NCBI RefSeq assembly: GCF_000695255.1
Contig: NZ_JMIB01000017.1
Coordinates: forward strand, 1-64,000
Length of the DNA: 64,000 nt
DNA from: Photobacterium galatheae
GTDB taxonomy: Bacteria; Pseudomonadota; Gammaproteobacteria; Enterobacterales; Vibrionaceae
Direction of reading: 5' to 3'
The notes under the pieces were generated by a model. It had not been told where the DNA came from. It did no database searches and worked only from the letters and a program-made list of their open reading frames with translations. Both the position numbers and the translations under genes were made by a program. The first letter of the stretch is position 1; the number at the start of each line of letters is the position of its first letter. Shown one piece after another: positions 1 to 10,537 of this stretch.

Positions 1-4
1 CGGA

Positions 5-81
<77 letters not shown>

Positions 82-164
82 ACTTGGACGATAATTAAGT
101 GTATACTCTTAGTTGTCAGTAGATTTACCGAGCCGATTGGCATCGGTAACGTCTCCGAGTTTTG

Positions 165-203
165 AAAAGCGACGATTCCTGGAACAGAATCGCTTTCGTT
201 TTT
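165..203 (+). terminator. Probable intrinsic terminator after tRNA-fMet
   Basis: The arms AAAGC and GATTC pair with GAATC and GCTTT around a small bulge, and CGTTTTT follows. It is the first of three terminator-like hairpins between the tRNA and rimP. The bulge makes it the weakest of the three. A separate dyad TTACCGA/TCGGTAA lies at 125-149. Confidence 0.5.
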
Positions 204-244
204 CTGCTTAAATCTTCGTTGATTTAGGCTATCAGGGTCCAGAG

Positions 245-278
245 ATAATAAACCCCGTAATTCGGGGTTTTTTATTAT
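245..278. terminator. Rho-independent terminator in the rimP-nusA leader
   Basis: The stem AACCCCG (251-257) pairs with CGGGGTT (263-269), with loop TAATT, followed by a T tract. A-rich sequence on the left makes it potentially bidirectional. It lies between the tRNA and rimP, so messenger from the tRNA promoter must read through it. Confidence 0.85.
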
Positions 279-306
279 CTGAAACATGACCATTCAGGTA
301 TCTACT

Positions 307-327
307 GGGCTTCAATGCCCTTTTTTT
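307..327 (+). terminator. Short GGGC/GCCC hairpin with T7 tract before rimP
   Basis: GGGC (307-310), loop TTCAAT, GCCC (317-320), then seven T. It ends six bases before the rimP Shine-Dalgarno run. The stem is only 4 bp, so it may be a pause or attenuation site rather than a full terminator. Confidence 0.55.
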
Positions 328-344
328 GTTTCCAGGGGGTTGTC

Positions 345-800
345 TTGACCGCTTTAGAAATGCAACTAACTGAACTGCTTGAGTCGCCAGTGACAGCTTT
401 GGGCTATGAATTGGTGGGTCTGGAGTTTATCCGTGCGGGTGAACATTCGACACTACGTGTGTTCATTGACCACGAAAACGGCATCACAGTCGATGATTGT
501 GCCGATGTGAGCCGTCAGATCAGCGCAGTGATGGACGTTGAAGATCCGATCACTGTGGCTTATAACCTGGAGGTTTCATCCCCTGGTTTGGATCGTCCGC
601 TGTTTAAAGCGGCACATTATGAACAGTTTATTGGCCACGAGGTCAGCCTGGTCCTGAAAATGGCGATGAATAATCGTCGTAAGTGGAAAGGTGACATTGT
701 TGCCGTTGACGGTGAGCTGGTCACGTTGAACGTGAAAGGCGATGAAGAAACCTTTGCGCTGAGCAATATTGCAAAAGCCAACCTGGTTCCAAAATTCTGA
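345..800 (+). CDS. rimP: Ribosome maturation factor RimP
   Basis: RimP assists 30S subunit maturation. The 151-residue product carries the conserved segments [28 protein letters not shown] and [14 protein letters not shown] and matches family length. I chose the TTG at 345 because AGGGGG lies 5 bases upstream and the resulting N-terminus ([15 protein letters not shown]) matches Vibrio RimP. The open frame extends upstream to an ATG at 315, but that start would lie inside the terminator hairpin and has no ribosome binding site. It is the first protein gene of the nusA operon, 22 bp before nusA. The unusual TTG start may lower its expression relative to nusA. Confidence 0.95.
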   Translation: MTALEMQLTELLESPVTALGYELVGLEFIRAGEHSTLRVFIDHENGITVDDCADVSRQISAVMDVEDPITVAYNLEVSSPGLDRPLFKAAHYEQFIGHEVSLVLKMAMNNRRKWKGDIVAVDGELVTLNVKGDEETFALSNIAKANLVPKF

Positions 801-822
801 CCGCTAAATTGGGGCATTAGAA

Positions 823-2310
823 ATGAACAAAGAAATCTTGGCTGTCGTTGAAGCGGTATCCAACGAGAAAGCTGTTCCGCGTGAGCGTATCTTCGAAGCA
901 CTGGAGATCGCCCTGGCAACAGCAACAAAGAAAAAGTACGAAGCGGAAATTGACGTACGTGTTGCGATCGATCGTAAAACGGGCGACTTCGATACTTTCC
1001 GTCGCTGGAAAGCGGTTGAAGAAGTAACCGCTCCAACGCTGGAAATCACCCTGGAAGCGGCTCAGTATGATGACGAGAGCATCGAGCTGGGTGACTTTGT
1101 TGAAGAGCAGATTGAATCTGTGACTTTCGACCGTATCACAACGCAAACTGCGAAACAGGTGATTGTCCAGAAAGTTCGTGAAGCTGAACGTGCGCAAATT
1201 GTCGAACAGTTTATCGACAATGAAGGCGAGCTGATCACCGGTGTCGTGAAGAAAGTGAACCGTGATGCGGTCATCGTGGATCTGGGCAACAATGCTGAAG
1301 CTGTGATCCTGCGTGAAGATCAGTTGCCACGTGAAAACTTCCGCCCAGGTGACCGCGTCCGTGGTCTGTTGTATGCTGTGCGCCCTGAAGCACGTGGTTT
1401 CCAACTGTTCATGACGCGTTCTAAGCCAGAAATGCTGTCTGAATTGTTCCGCATCGAAGTGCCGGAAATCGGTGAAGAGATGATCGAACTCATGGGTGCT
1501 GCCCGTGATCCGGGTTCTCGTGCCAAGATTGCCGTGAAGACAAACGACAAGCGTATCGATCCTGTCGGCGCCTGTGTTGGGATGCGTGGTGCACGTGTCC
1601 AGGCTGTCTCCGGTGAACTGGGTGGCGAGCGTATCGATATCGTGCTGTGGGACGAAAATCCTGCGCAGTACGTCATCAATGCGATGGCGCCTGCTGAAGT
1701 CAGCTCAATCATTGTGGATGAAGACAACCACACCATGGACATCGCGGTTGAGAAAGACAACCTGGCTCAGGCCATTGGCCGTAGCGGTCAGAACGTGCGT
1801 CTGGCGTCGATGCTGACTGGCTGGGAACTGAACGTGATGACGGTTGAAGACCTGCAGAACAAGCATCAGGCTGAAGCGCAGGCATCCATTGATCTGTTTG
1901 TGAAATATCTGGACATCGATGAAGATTTCGCCGTTGTTCTGGTAGAAGAAGGCTTTACCAGCCTGGAAGAAGTGGCCTATGTGCCGGTTCAGGAACTGAT
2001 GTCTATCGAAGATCTCGATGAAGATACAGTGAATGAACTGCGTAATCGTGCCAAAGAAGCCCTGACCACGATTGCCCTTGCGCAGGAAGAGTCTTTTGAC
2101 GGTGTTGAGCCTGCTGAAGATCTGCTGAACCTGGACGGTATGGAACGTGAGCTGGCGTTCAAACTGGCTGCGAAGGGTATTAGTACGCTGGAAGATCTGG
2201 CTGACCAGGGGACGGATGATCTACTGGATATCGAAGCCCTGGATGAGACCAGAGCGGGTGAACTGATTATGGCTGCCCGTAATATCTGCTGGTTCAGCGA
2301 CGAAGCATAA
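823..2310 (+). CDS. nusA: Transcription termination/antitermination factor NusA
   Basis: NusA binds RNA polymerase and RNA and modulates pausing, intrinsic termination and antitermination. The 495 residues match E. coli NusA exactly in length. In order there is an N-terminal polymerase-binding domain (about 1-130), an S1 domain starting near [20 protein letters not shown] (about 134-200), two KH domains (about 200-345, including [20 protein letters not shown] and [12 protein letters not shown]), and two acidic helix-hairpin-helix repeats (about 365-490) ending in [11 protein letters not shown]. The second acidic repeat is typical of gammaproteobacteria. It sits between rimP and infB as in the conserved operon. 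In E. coli NusA represses its own operon through the leader terminators, and the hairpins upstream here fit that. Confidence 0.99.
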   Translation: MNKEILAVVEAVSNEKAVPRERIFEALEIALATATKKKYEAEIDVRVAIDRKTGDFDTFRRWKAVEEVTAPTLEITLEAAQYDDESIELGDFVEEQIESVTFDRITTQTAKQVIVQKVREAERAQIVEQFIDNEGELITGVVKKVNRDAVIVDLGNNAEAVILREDQLPRENFRPGDRVRGLLYAVRPEARGFQLFMTRSKPEMLSELFRIEVPEIGEEMIELMGAARDPGSRAKIAVKTNDKRIDPVGACVGMRGARVQAVSGELGGERIDIVLWDENPAQYVINAMAPAEVSSIIVDEDNHTMDIAVEKDNLAQAIGRSGQNVRLASMLTGWELNVMTVEDLQNKHQAEAQASIDLFVKYLDIDEDFAVVLVEEGFTSLEEVAYVPVQELMSIEDLDEDTVNELRNRAKEALTTIALAQEESFDGVEPAEDLLNLDGMERELAFKLAAKGISTLEDLADQGTDDLLDIEALDETRAGELIMAARNICWFSDEA

Positions 2311-2334
2311 TTCAATTAGCAAGGGAGGAGCAGC

Positions 2335-5082
2335 ATGTCAGAGGTTACAGTTAAGGCACTTGCCGAAGAAATCGGTACCCCGATTGATCGGTTGCTTCAA
2401 CAGTTTGCCGATGCTGGTATCAGCAAGAAAGCTGAAGACAGTGTCAACCAACAGGAAAAAGAGTCTCTGTTGACCCACCTGAAGAAAGAGCACGGTGGTA
2501 ACACTGACGAGGCGCCGACCCGCCTGACTCTGCAACGGAAGACTCGAAGCACTTTGAGTGTCTCGGGTTCTGGCGGCAAGAGTAAAAACATCCAAGTTGA
2601 GGTGCGCAAAAAGCGCACCTATGTAAAACGCTCTGCCCTTGAAGAAGAGCAGCGTGCTGAAGATGCACGTCAAGCTGAAGAGGCTGCGAAACGTGCTGCG
2701 GAAGAAACCGCGAAACGTGAAGCAGAAGAGCTGGCTAAGCGCGAGGCTGAAGAAAAAGCCAAGCGTGAAGCTGAAGAGAAGCGCTTGGCAGAAGAGAAGC
2801 GCTTAGCGGAAGAGAAAGCAAAGCAGTTGGAAGAACAGTCTGAACGTGGTGCAGCAGTGGATGCAAATCAACGTGAAGCTGAAGAAAAGCGTCAAGCTGA
2901 AGAAAAAGCAAAACGCGCCGCCGCTGAGCTGGAAGCTAAGAAAGAAGCTGAGGCACTGCAACGTCGCCGGGAAGAGGAAGCCAAGCGTAAAGCCGAAGAA
3001 GCAAGTCAGCGTCAGCTAGAAGAGGCACGCAAAATGGCAGAAATGAATGAGAAAAACTGGTCTGAGAAAGGCCAGGATGCAGGTGATATGGAACGAGCAG
3101 ACTACCACACGACCACTTCCACCTATGCCCGAGCGGCGGAAGATGAACAAGACCGTCGCGAGGAAGCAACTCGCCGCCGTAATAAGAAGAAAAAGGCTGC
3201 GGGTCCGAAGAGCGAAGAGCGTGAACGTCCAATGGGGCGTGGCGGTCGAAATCAACGCGGCCGCAAGCAGCAGATGAGCAAGCCAACTTCCATGCGTCAC
3301 GGTTTTGATAAAACAGCAACTGTTGCCAAAGCTGACGTTGTGATTGGTGAAACCATCATTGTTTCTGAACTGGCGAACAAGATGTCAGTGAAGTCTGCTG
3401 AAGTCATCAAAGTGATGATGAAAATGGGTGCGATGGCAACCATCAACCAGGTGATTGATCAGGAAACTGCGCAATTGGTTGCGGAAGAGATGGGCCATAA
3501 AGTTATCCTGCGCAAAGAAAATGAGCTGGAAGAAGCGGTACTGTCTGATCGTGATGAGAACCTGACTGCTGTTCCTCGTGCGCCGGTTGTGACCATCATG
3601 GGTCACGTTGACCACGGTAAGACCTCAACTCTGGACTACATCCGTAAAGCACACGTTGCTGCGGGCGAAGCCGGTGGTATTACCCAGCACATTGGTGCTT
3701 ACCACGTTGAAACTGACAATGGCATGATCACCTTCCTGGATACACCGGGACACGCTGCGTTTACTGCAATGCGTGCACGTGGTGCTCAGGCAACAGATAT
3801 CGTGATTCTGGTGGTTGCTGCGGATGATGGCGTGATGCCACAAACGATCGAAGCGATTCAGCACGCGAAAGCTGCGGGCGTTCCATTGATCATTGCAGTG
3901 AACAAGATCGATAAAGAAGATGCGAACCCAGACAATGTGAAGAACGAGCTGGCTCAGTACGACGTTATCCCTGAAGAGTGGGGTGGCGAGAACATGTTCG
4001 TTCATATCTCTGCGAAGCAGGGAACTAACATCGATGGTCTGTTGGAAGCCATTCTGCTGCAAGCTGAAGTGCTTGAGCTGAAAGCCGTTGCTGAAGGCAT
4101 GGCGAAGGGTGTGGTTGTTGAGTCGCGCCTGGATAAAGGTCGCGGTCCGGTTGCAACTGTACTGGTTCAGGAAGGTACACTGCGCAAAGGTGACATCGTT
4201 CTGTGTGGCCTTGAGCATGGTCGTGTTCGTGCAATGCGTGATGAGCTGGGTCGTGAGATCGAAGAAGCGGGTCCGTCTATTCCGGTCGAAATTCTGGGTC
4301 TGTCTGGTGTACCGTCTTCTGGTGATGAAGCGACTGTGGTTCGTGACGAGCGTAAAGCTCGTGAAGTTGCGCTGTACCGTCAGGGCAAATTCCGTGACGT
4401 GAAACTGGCTCGTCAGCAGAAAGCGAAACTGGAAAACATGTTCTCGAACATGACTGCCGGTGAAGTGGCTGAACTGAACGTCGTACTGAAAGCCGACGTA
4501 CAGGGTTCTGTCGAAGCGATTGCAGACTCACTGCGTAAGCTGTCTACCGACGAAGTGAAAGTGAACATTGTTGGTTCCGGTGTAGGTGGTATCACTGAAA
4601 CAGATGCCGTTCTGGCTGCAGCGTCTAACGCTATCGTTCTGGGCTTCAACGTTCGTGCCGATGCTTCCGCACGGAAGACAATTGAAACTGAGAACCTGGA
4701 TCTGCGTTACTACTCCATCATCTATCAGCTGATTGATGAAGTGAAAGCTGCGATGGGCGGTATGCTGTCGCCTGAGTTCAAGCAGGAAATTATTGGTCTG
4801 GCTGAAGTTCGTGACGTGTTCAAGTCACCGAAGCTGGGTGCGATTGCCGGTTGTATGGTCACCGAAGGTGTGATCAAGCGTAACAACCCAATCCGTGTCC
4901 TGCGTGATAACGTGGTTATCTACGAAGGTGAGCTGGAATCGCTGCGTCGCTTCAAAGATGACGTCCAAGAAGTGAAGAACGGCTACGAATGTGGTATCGG
5001 CGTGAAGAACTATAATGATGTTCGCGTTGGTGACCAGATCGAAGTTTACGAAATCATCGAAATCCAGCGTACACTGGATTAA
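2335..5082 (+). CDS. infB: Translation initiation factor IF-2
   Basis: IF-2 is the GTPase that places fMet-tRNA on the 30S subunit and promotes subunit joining. The 915-residue protein has the N-terminal IF2N domain ([20 protein letters not shown]), a long Ala/Glu/Lys/Arg-rich coiled-coil segment (about 105-235), and a basic linker. The G domain has GHVDHGKT (423-430), DTPGH (469-473) and NKID (523-526), followed by domains II-IV ending in IIEIQRTLD. The start has a strong GGGAGGAG 7 bases upstream. The AE/KR-rich repeat segment is the part that varies in length among relatives. Internal starts giving shorter IF-2 forms are known in E. coli but I did not assign one here. Confidence 0.99.
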   Translation: MSEVTVKALAEEIGTPIDRLLQQFADAGISKKAEDSVNQQEKESLLTHLKKEHGGNTDEAPTRLTLQRKTRSTLSVSGSGGKSKNIQVEVRKKRTYVKRSALEEEQRAEDARQAEEAAKRAAEETAKREAEELAKREAEEKAKREAEEKRLAEEKRLAEEKAKQLEEQSERGAAVDANQREAEEKRQAEEKAKRAAAELEAKKEAEALQRRREEEAKRKAEEASQRQLEEARKMAEMNEKNWSEKGQDAGDMERADYHTTTSTYARAAEDEQDRREEATRRRNKKKKAAGPKSEERERPMGRGGRNQRGRKQQMSKPTSMRHGFDKTATVAKADVVIGETIIVSELANKMSVKSAEVIKVMMKMGAMATINQVIDQETAQLVAEEMGHKVILRKENELEEAVLSDRDENLTAVPRAPVVTIMGHVDHGKTSTLDYIRKAHVAAGEAGGITQHIGAYHVETDNGMITFLDTPGHAAFTAMRARGAQATDIVILVVAADDGVMPQTIEAIQHAKAAGVPLIIAVNKIDKEDANPDNVKNELAQYDVIPEEWGGENMFVHISAKQGTNIDGLLEAILLQAEVLELKAVAEGMAKGVVVESRLDKGRGPVATVLVQEGTLRKGDIVLCGLEHGRVRAMRDELGREIEEAGPSIPVEILGLSGVPSSGDEATVVRDERKAREVALYRQGKFRDVKLARQQKAKLENMFSNMTAGEVAELNVVLKADVQGSVEAIADSLRKLSTDEVKVNIVGSGVGGITETDAVLAAASNAIVLGFNVRADASARKTIETENLDLRYYSIIYQLIDEVKAAMGGMLSPEFKQEIIGLAEVRDVFKSPKLGAIAGCMVTEGVIKRNNPIRVLRDNVVIYEGELESLRRFKDDVQEVKNGYECGIGVKNYNDVRVGDQIEVYEIIEIQRTLD

Positions 5083-5101
5083 TCAGGTTGCTCGTGAACC
5101 T

Positions 5102-5138
5102 GACACAATACAGGGGAGCTTCGGCTCCCCTTTGTGTC
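5102..5138 (+). other. Long intercistronic hairpin between infB and rbfA
   Basis: GGGGAGC (5113-5119) and GCTCCCC (5124-5130) close on a stable TTCG tetraloop. A three-base bulge separates this from an outer GACACAA/TTGTGTC pairing. Only three T follow the inner stem, so it is more likely a partial terminator, a processing site or an mRNA-stabilising hairpin than a full stop; rbfA and truB follow on the same strand. Confidence 0.7.
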
Positions 5139-5171
5139 GAGAAAGCAGCCGACGTTTAGAGAGAGAATCAA

Positions 5172-5573
5172 ATGGCGAAAGAATTCAGCCGTACACAACG
5201 TGTTGCTCAGCAGCTGCAAAAAGAGCTGGCTGTGATTCTGCAACGCGAAATTAAAGATCCACGCCTGGGTATGGCGACCATTTCCAGCGTGGAAGTTTCC
5301 CGGGATATGGGTTATGCCAAGGTCTATGTCACTTTCCTGACTGTGGGCGAGCAGACTCCGGAAGGAAGCCTGGAAGCCTTGCGTGAAATGGCACCTTACA
5401 TTCGTTCGCTACTGGGCAAGCAAATCCGTTTGCGCGTCACACCTGAGCTGAACTTTATTTTTGATCAGTCTCTGACAGAAGGCATGCGTATTTCTAACCT
5501 GGTCAGCCAGGTTGTGCGAGATGATGAAGCTCGCCGAGGTGATGAACCCGAGGACGAAGGTGAGGGCAACTGA
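5172..5573 (+). CDS. rbfA: 30S ribosome-binding factor RbfA
   Basis: RbfA is a small KH-type protein that binds immature 30S subunits and is needed for 16S 5' end maturation and cold adaptation. The 133 residues match family length. Conserved segments are [47 protein letters not shown] and [14 protein letters not shown]. The acidic C-terminal tail ([17 protein letters not shown]) is usual in gammaproteobacteria. Its stop overlaps the truB start by one base (TGATG), indicating translational coupling. Confidence 0.98.
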   Translation: MAKEFSRTQRVAQQLQKELAVILQREIKDPRLGMATISSVEVSRDMGYAKVYVTFLTVGEQTPEGSLEALREMAPYIRSLLGKQIRLRVTPELNFIFDQSLTEGMRISNLVSQVVRDDEARRGDEPEDEGEGN

Positions 5574-6520
5574 TGGCTCGTCGTCGTAAAGGGCGTCCGG
5601 TTGACGGGGTGCTGCTGCTGGACAAGCCGGGTGGCATTACCTCCAATGATGCGCTACAGAAAGTCAAACGTATTTTCTTTGCCGAAAAAGCCGGTCATAC
5701 CGGTGCGCTGGACCCATTGGCAACGGGTATGTTGCCCATTTGTCTGGGTGAAGCAACGAAGTTTTCTCAGTTCCTGCTGGATTCTGATAAGCGCTACCGT
5801 GTGGTTGCCAAGCTGGGTGAGCGAACCAATACATCTGACTCGGATGGCGAAGTTGTTGAAACCCGTGACGTGAAAGTGGATCGTGGTTTGCTTGAGCGTT
5901 GCATTGCGAAGTTCCGTGGCACAACGAAGCAAATCCCATCGATGTTTTCGGCCCTGAAATATCAGGGACGTCCGCTGTACGAATATGCCCGTGAAGGGAA
6001 AGAAGTACCGCGTGAGGCGCGCGACATCACTGTGTATGAGATCAGCCTGTTGCGCTTCAGTGACAATGAAGTTGAGATGGAAGTTCATTGCTCCAAAGGG
6101 ACTTACATCCGGACGATTGTGGATGATCTGGGCGAAATGCTTGGCTGTGGCGCCCATGTCACTTACCTGCGTCGCATCGGTGTGTCTAAATATCCGCTGG
6201 AGAAAATGGTGACACTTGAGCAGCTCGAAACGCTGCTGGAACAAGCTCAAGCACAGGAGATTCAGCCAAAAGAGTTACTGGATCCACTGTTGCTGCCAAC
6301 GGATACCGCGGTTCAGGATTTACCTGAAGTGAACCTGCTGCCTGGTGTTGCCAGCTATGTGCTGAATGGTCAGCCGGTGCAGGCGGGTCGAGTACCGGAA
6401 ACCGGTACGCTGGTTCGGCTGACTGCGGGTGAGCAACGTGACTTTATCGGTGTCGGTGAAATTGATGCAGATAACATGGTTGCGCCGAAGCGGGTTCTGG
6501 CGAACCGTCCGAAGGACTGA
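5573..6520 (+). CDS. truB: tRNA pseudouridine(55) synthase TruB
   Basis: TruB makes pseudouridine 55 in the T loop of tRNAs. The catalytic motif [20 protein letters not shown] has the nucleophile Asp47; YRVVAKLG and [19 protein letters not shown] are the other family blocks. A C-terminal PUA-like domain follows (about 250-315). The length of 315 residues is normal. It is coupled to rbfA by a one-base overlap. An inverted repeat and the rpsO promoter follow its stop codon. Confidence 0.98.
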   Translation: MARRRKGRPVDGVLLLDKPGGITSNDALQKVKRIFFAEKAGHTGALDPLATGMLPICLGEATKFSQFLLDSDKRYRVVAKLGERTNTSDSDGEVVETRDVKVDRGLLERCIAKFRGTTKQIPSMFSALKYQGRPLYEYAREGKEVPREARDITVYEISLLRFSDNEVEMEVHCSKGTYIRTIVDDLGEMLGCGAHVTYLRRIGVSKYPLEKMVTLEQLETLLEQAQAQEIQPKELLDPLLLPTDTAVQDLPEVNLLPGVASYVLNGQPVQAGRVPETGTLVRLTAGEQRDFIGVGEIDADNMVAPKRVLANRPKD

Positions 6521-6537
6521 CACGCGTGAAGCACTTT

Positions 6538-6578
6538 CAGACTGGCAGACGGGAAAGATTCCGCTTGCGGCCAGTCTG
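6538..6578. repeat. 9-bp inverted repeat spanning the rpsO -35 region
   Basis: CAGACTGGC (6538-6546) and GCCAGTCTG (6570-6578) are perfect reverse complements 23 bases apart, with a smaller GGAA/TTCC hairpin nested inside. In RNA from truB this is a long hairpin. In DNA the right arm overlaps the end of the rpsO -35 hexamer. No T tract follows. Confidence 0.7.
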
Positions 6579-6593
6579 GCGGGTGCGTATAAT
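6565..6593 (+). promoter_or_regulatory. Sigma70 promoter of rpsO
   Basis: TTGCGG (6565-6570) and a perfect TATAAT (6588-6593) are separated by 17 bp, about 70 bp before the rpsO start. rpsO has its own promoter at the same place in E. coli. Confidence 0.85.
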
Positions 6594-6665
6594 TCGCGGC
6601 TCGGGCGTCGGCTGAATCAGAGATTGGCTGACGCAAATTTAACATTTTTGTATTAGGAATGAGTT

Positions 6666-6935
6666 ATGTCTCTGAATGCAGAAACTAAAGCAGCTATCGT
6701 TGCTGAATACGCGCAAGGCGCAAACGACACTGGTTCTCCTGAAGTTCAGGTTGCACTGCTGACTGCACAAATCAATCACCTGCAAGGTCACTTTTCTGAG
6801 CACAAAGGTGATCACCACAGCCGTCGTGGTCTGCTGCGTATGGTTTCTCGCCGTCGTAAGCTGCTGGACTACCTGAAAGGTAAAGATCTGGGTCGTTACC
6901 ACACCCTGATCGAGCGCCTGGGTCTGCGTCGCTAA
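6666..6935 (+). CDS. rpsO: 30S ribosomal protein S15
   Basis: S15 is a primary 16S rRNA-binding protein that organises the central domain of the 30S subunit. The 89 residues are the usual length, with the blocks [20 protein letters not shown] and [33 protein letters not shown] precedes the start. In E. coli S15 represses its own translation through a pseudoknot at its start region; I did not model that here. A strong terminator follows before pnp, as in the conserved rpsO-pnp arrangement. Confidence 0.99.
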   Translation: MSLNAETKAAIVAEYAQGANDTGSPEVQVALLTAQINHLQGHFSEHKGDHHSRRGLLRMVSRRRKLLDYLKGKDLGRYHTLIERLGLRR

Positions 6936-6947
6936 GATTGCTTGAGA

Positions 6948-6977
6948 GAAAGGAGCCAAAAGGCTCCTTTCTTTTTT
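6948..6977 (+). terminator. Rho-independent terminator after rpsO
   Basis: Perfect 10-bp stem GAAAGGAGCC/GGCTCCTTTC with loop AAAA, then six T. Confidence 0.95.
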
Positions 6978-7138
6978 GGGTGCTCTGGCCACATCGGCTG
7001 GTATGTTCTTTGTAAAATCATGGTACTTCTGTTGTTCACGAGTCGTTTTCGTCGACCTTGAGGTCGCGGCTATTGACAGAGGCTGGCAATGCCGGCTTTT
7101 GCCATTAGTCGCGATGCGTGAATTGTCAGCCCGGGAAT

Positions 7139-7166
7139 TTTATCTTTCTGCGAATGGGAAGATAAA
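7139..7166 (+). promoter_or_regulatory. Hairpin in pnp leader, candidate RNase III site
   Basis: TTTATCTT (7139-7146) pairs with AAGATAAA (7159-7166) and can be extended by G:U pairs into the 12-nt loop. It lies about 100 nt before the pnp start. In E. coli RNase III cleaves a leader stem-loop in this region and PNPase then represses its own mRNA. Assignment here is by position and structure only. Confidence 0.4.
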
Positions 7167-7267
7167 CTGGCCTGAAAGTACCCCTCTTCACATGACGCTT
7201 TTTGCTGTGTCGGATATACTTACTGGCGCAAATAGAAAAAGCAGATCAATATTTTAAGGAAATTCAC

Positions 7268-9379
7268 GTGAATCCTATTGTTAAAACCTTCCAGTACGGT
7301 AACCACACCGTCACACTGGAAACCGGAGTCATGGCACGTCAGGCGACAGCTGCTGTGATGGCCAGCATGGATGATACTTCTGTCTTCGTTTCAGTTGTTG
7401 GTAAGAAAGAAGCTGTTGAAGGCCAGGACTTTTTCCCTCTGACTGTAAACTATCAGGAGCGTACCTACGCAGCCGGTAAAATTCCGGGTGGTTTCTTCAA
7501 GCGTGAAGGCCGTCCTTCTGAAAATGAAACCCTGACAGCGCGTCTGGTTGACCGTCCAATCCGTCCGCTATTCCCAGACGCATTCAAAAATGAAGTTCAG
7601 GTGATTGCGACCGTGGTTTCTGTAAACCCGGATGTGAACCCTGATATCGTGACCATGATCGGTACATCTGCCGCTCTGGCTATTTCAGGTATCCCGTTCA
7701 ATGGCCCAATTGGTGCAGCGCGTGTCGGTTATATCAATGACCAGCTGGTTCTGAACCCAAGCAATAAAGAACTGGCAAACAGTCGTCTGGATCTGGTGGT
7801 CGCTGGTACTGAAAGTGCAGTTCTGATGGTTGAATCTGAAGCTGACCGTCTGACTGAAGAGCAGATGCTGCAGGCTGTTGTATTCGGTCACGATCAGCAA
7901 CAAACGGTGATCAACGCGATCAACGAATTTGCTGCTGAAGTTGCAACCCCTGCATGGGACTGGGTTGCGCCTGAAGTGAACACTGTGCTGAAAGCTCGTG
8001 TGGCTGAAAAAGCGGAAGCTCGTTTGACTGAAGCTTACCAAATCACTGAAAAGATGGCTCGTTACGAGAACGTAGGCGCGATCAAGTCTGACGTTGTTGC
8101 GGCACTGCTGGCCGAAGATGAAACGCTGGAAGAGCGTGAAATCCGTGACATGCTGGGTTCTTTGGAGAAGAACGTCGTTCGTAGCCGTATCATTGCGGGT
8201 AACCCACGTATCGATGGTCGTGAAAAAGACATGGTTCGTGCGCTAGACGTGCGTACGGGTGTACTGCCACGGACTCACGGTTCTTCTCTGTTTACCCGTG
8301 GTGAAACTCAGGCGCTGGTTTCTGCAACGCTGGGTACTCAGCGTGACGCACAGATTCTGGACGAGCTGACCGGTGAGCGTAAAGAGCACTTCCTGCTGCA
8401 CTACAACTTCCCTCCGTACTGTGTGGGCGAAACGGGTTTTGTCGGTTCGCCGAAGCGTCGTGAAATCGGCCACGGTAAACTGGCGAAGCGTGGTATTCAG
8501 GCTGTGATGCCAAGCGTTGATGAATTCCCGTACACCGTTCGTGTGGTTTCTGAAATCACTGAATCGAATGGTTCTTCTTCCATGGCTTCTGTCTGTGGTA
8601 CGTCTCTGGCACTGATGGATGCCGGTGTACCAATCAAGGCATCTGTTGCGGGTATCGCAATGGGTCTGGTGAAAGAAGGCGATGATTTCGTGGTTCTGTC
8701 TGATATTCTGGGTGATGAAGACCACCTGGGCGATATGGACTTCAAAGTTGCGGGTACAAACGATGGTATCACTGCATTGCAGATGGATATCAAGATTGAA
8801 GGTATCACCAAAGAGATCATGCAGATTGCACTGAATCAGGCGAAAGGTGCGCGTATTCACATCCTGGGCGTGATGGATCAGGCGATTAGCACGGCTCGTG
8901 ATGATATTTCTCAGTTTGCACCTCGTATTCATACCATGAAGATCAACCCAGAGAAGATCAAAGATGTCATCGGTAAAGGTGGTGCGGTGATTCGTCAGCT
9001 GACTGAAGAAACCGGTACAACCATCGAAATCGAAGATGATGGTACTGTGAAGATTGCTGCAACTGAGGGGACTGCTGCGAAAGAAGCAATCCGTCGTATT
9101 GAAGAAATCACCGCTGACGTTGAAGTTGGTCGCATCTATACTGGTAAAGTAGTGCGAATCGTTGATTTTGGTGCATTTGTTTCTGTCATCGGCAGCAAAG
9201 AAGGCCTGGTTCACATTTCTCAAATCGCTCAGGAGCGTGTCGAGAAAGTGTCTGACTACCTGCAAATGGGTCAGGAAGTCCAGGTGAAAGTACTGGAAAT
9301 CGATCGCCAGGGCCGTATCCGTCTGAGCATGAAAGAAGCTCAGGCTGAGTCGGCACCAGCCGCGGGTGAAGACGCGTAA
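7268..9379 (+). CDS. pnp: Polyribonucleotide nucleotidyltransferase (PNPase)
   Basis: PNPase is the trimeric 3'-5' phosphorolytic exoribonuclease, also a degradosome component in enterics. The 703-residue protein has two RNase PH cores joined by a helical domain, the second with the acidic active-site block [13 protein letters not shown] (479-491), then a KH domain with GKGG (569-572) and a C-terminal S1 domain (about 622-690, [20 protein letters not shown]). I chose the GTG at 7268, giving [20 protein letters not shown], because AAGGA lies just upstream and it matches family N-termini. An in-frame ATG at 7202 would add 22 residues with no family match. Confidence 0.98.
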   Translation: MNPIVKTFQYGNHTVTLETGVMARQATAAVMASMDDTSVFVSVVGKKEAVEGQDFFPLTVNYQERTYAAGKIPGGFFKREGRPSENETLTARLVDRPIRPLFPDAFKNEVQVIATVVSVNPDVNPDIVTMIGTSAALAISGIPFNGPIGAARVGYINDQLVLNPSNKELANSRLDLVVAGTESAVLMVESEADRLTEEQMLQAVVFGHDQQQTVINAINEFAAEVATPAWDWVAPEVNTVLKARVAEKAEARLTEAYQITEKMARYENVGAIKSDVVAALLAEDETLEEREIRDMLGSLEKNVVRSRIIAGNPRIDGREKDMVRALDVRTGVLPRTHGSSLFTRGETQALVSATLGTQRDAQILDELTGERKEHFLLHYNFPPYCVGETGFVGSPKRREIGHGKLAKRGIQAVMPSVDEFPYTVRVVSEITESNGSSSMASVCGTSLALMDAGVPIKASVAGIAMGLVKEGDDFVVLSDILGDEDHLGDMDFKVAGTNDGITALQMDIKIEGITKEIMQIALNQAKGARIHILGVMDQAISTARDDISQFAPRIHTMKINPEKIKDVIGKGGAVIRQLTEETGTTIEIEDDGTVKIAATEGTAAKEAIRRIEEITADVEVGRIYTGKVVRIVDFGAFVSVIGSKEGLVHISQIAQERVEKVSDYLQMGQEVQVKVLEIDRQGRIRLSMKEAQAESAPAAGEDA

Positions 9380-9415
9380 TCCATCAGGTTTCACGTATCT
9401 TTATCTAGATGTAAG

Positions 9416-9440
9416 AAGGGGCTGTATAGCCCCTTTTTTA
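9416..9440 (+). terminator. Rho-independent terminator after pnp
   Basis: AAGGGGCT (9416-9423), loop GTAT, AGCCCCTT (9428-9435), six T in all. It separates pnp from nlpI. Confidence 0.93.
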
Positions 9441-9548
9441 TACCAATGAATAGACAGACACTGAACAGTGACCTGAATGGTTAGCTTTGCCTCATCTGAT
9501 TGCGATGAGATGAGAGGAGACAAGGTTGGCACGGTTAGGTTAGGGAGA

Positions 9549-10463
9549 ATGGCATTGTTAGCAAAGAGGTTTAAGTACGCAGCCATTGCGATGGCTATCA
9601 TGCTGGGCGGGTGTTCAACGAATACTTACTCCAGCTGGGAGCAGCCGTTGATTGCGGTACCGCTGCAGCCAACCATACAGCAACAGATTCAGCTGGCACG
9701 GATTGATCAACTGTTGGGGCGCAGTGATCTGGATGACGAGACCCGTTCACAGATTTTCTATGAGCGTGGCCTGTTGCATGACGGCATTGGTTTGCGCGAT
9801 TTGGCCAGACTGGATTTCAATCAGTCTTTGTCGTTGTATCCGGCCCAGCCTGACATTTTTAATATCCTCGGCGTGTATTTTACCCAGAGCGCGCATTTTG
9901 ATGCGGCTTATGAGGCCTTTGATTCAGCATTGGAGCTGGATGTCAGTCATCCGTTCGCGCAACGGAACCGGGGGATCGCACTTTATTATGGTGGCCGGTT
10001 TCAACTAGCGCGGCAGGATTTACTGGCCCATTATGAGCAAGACCCTAATGATCCCTATCGTTCGATTTGGCTCTATATGGTTGAGCTGGAAACTGAGCCT
10101 GAGAAAGCGAAACAAAATTTGAAGAACCGGTTTGATCGCGCGGAGCGAGAAGACTGGGGCTGGAACATTGCCAGTGTGTTGATGGATGGTGAGACGGAAC
10201 AGCAGTTGCTCGATAATATCGTGAAAAAAAGCGAAACCAATGAGCAAATGGCAGAGCGCTTAACGGAAAGCTATTTCTATATGGCGAAGCGTTATCAGCA
10301 CAAAAAGCAGTATGCGGAAGCTGTTCAATTGTACAAACTCACCCTGTCAGGGAATGTGTATGAGTTTGTTGAGCACCGCTTTGCTTCTCTGGAATTGAAC
10401 CGCCTGCTGGCTTCACTGCAGGGTGAAACAGAGAATATTTCTGCTGACGACGAAGAATTGTAA
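9549..10463 (+). CDS. nlpI: Lipoprotein NlpI (TPR adaptor for envelope proteases)
   Basis: NlpI is an outer-membrane lipoprotein with tetratricopeptide repeats. In E. coli it presents the peptidoglycan endopeptidase MepS to the Prc protease. The 304-residue product has a short basic N-terminus, a hydrophobic segment and lipobox LGGC with Cys22, then the conserved blocks AVPLQPTIQQQIQLARIDQL, NILGVYFTQ, FDAAYEAFDSALELD, RNRGIALYYGGR and YEQDPNDPYRSIWLYM. The start at 9549 follows AGGGAGA and puts the lipobox at a normal distance; a longer frame opens upstream at 9477 but would spoil the signal peptide. It follows pnp as in E. coli. Confidence 0.95.
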   Translation: MALLAKRFKYAAIAMAIMLGGCSTNTYSSWEQPLIAVPLQPTIQQQIQLARIDQLLGRSDLDDETRSQIFYERGLLHDGIGLRDLARLDFNQSLSLYPAQPDIFNILGVYFTQSAHFDAAYEAFDSALELDVSHPFAQRNRGIALYYGGRFQLARQDLLAHYEQDPNDPYRSIWLYMVELETEPEKAKQNLKNRFDRAEREDWGWNIASVLMDGETEQQLLDNIVKKSETNEQMAERLTESYFYMAKRYQHKKQYAEAVQLYKLTLSGNVYEFVEHRFASLELNRLLASLQGETENISADDEEL

Positions 10464-10537
10464 TCTGTCGCTGAGTTAAGAACGGTAGTCCCCTTGTAGC
10501 CACTATAGTAAGAGCAGGGTGCAATTCGGGGGCGGTT

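Larger units (their letters stand above)
6936..7267 (+). other. rpsO-pnp intergenic leader (no gene)
   Basis: This 332-bp stretch holds the rpsO terminator, a TTGACA (7073-7078) that could be a pnp -35 although no good -10 is seen at 16-18 bp, and several hairpins: CGACC/GGTCG (7053-7066), TGGCAA/TTGCCA (7084-7104) and TTTATCTT/AAGATAAA (7139-7166). An open frame at 6976-7257 is not supported by any family resemblance or ribosome binding site. Confidence 0.7.

Noticed and set aside
84..107. TTGGAC...TATACT as a promoter after the tRNA
   Set aside because: Spacing is 12 bp, too short for sigma70.
7073..7101. TTGACA as a pnp promoter
   Set aside because: The -35 is perfect but no acceptable -10 lies at 16-18 bp, so no promoter is called.
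6976..7257. 93-codon frame in the pnp leader
   Set aside because: No ribosome binding site or family likeness, and it covers leader hairpins upstream of pnp.
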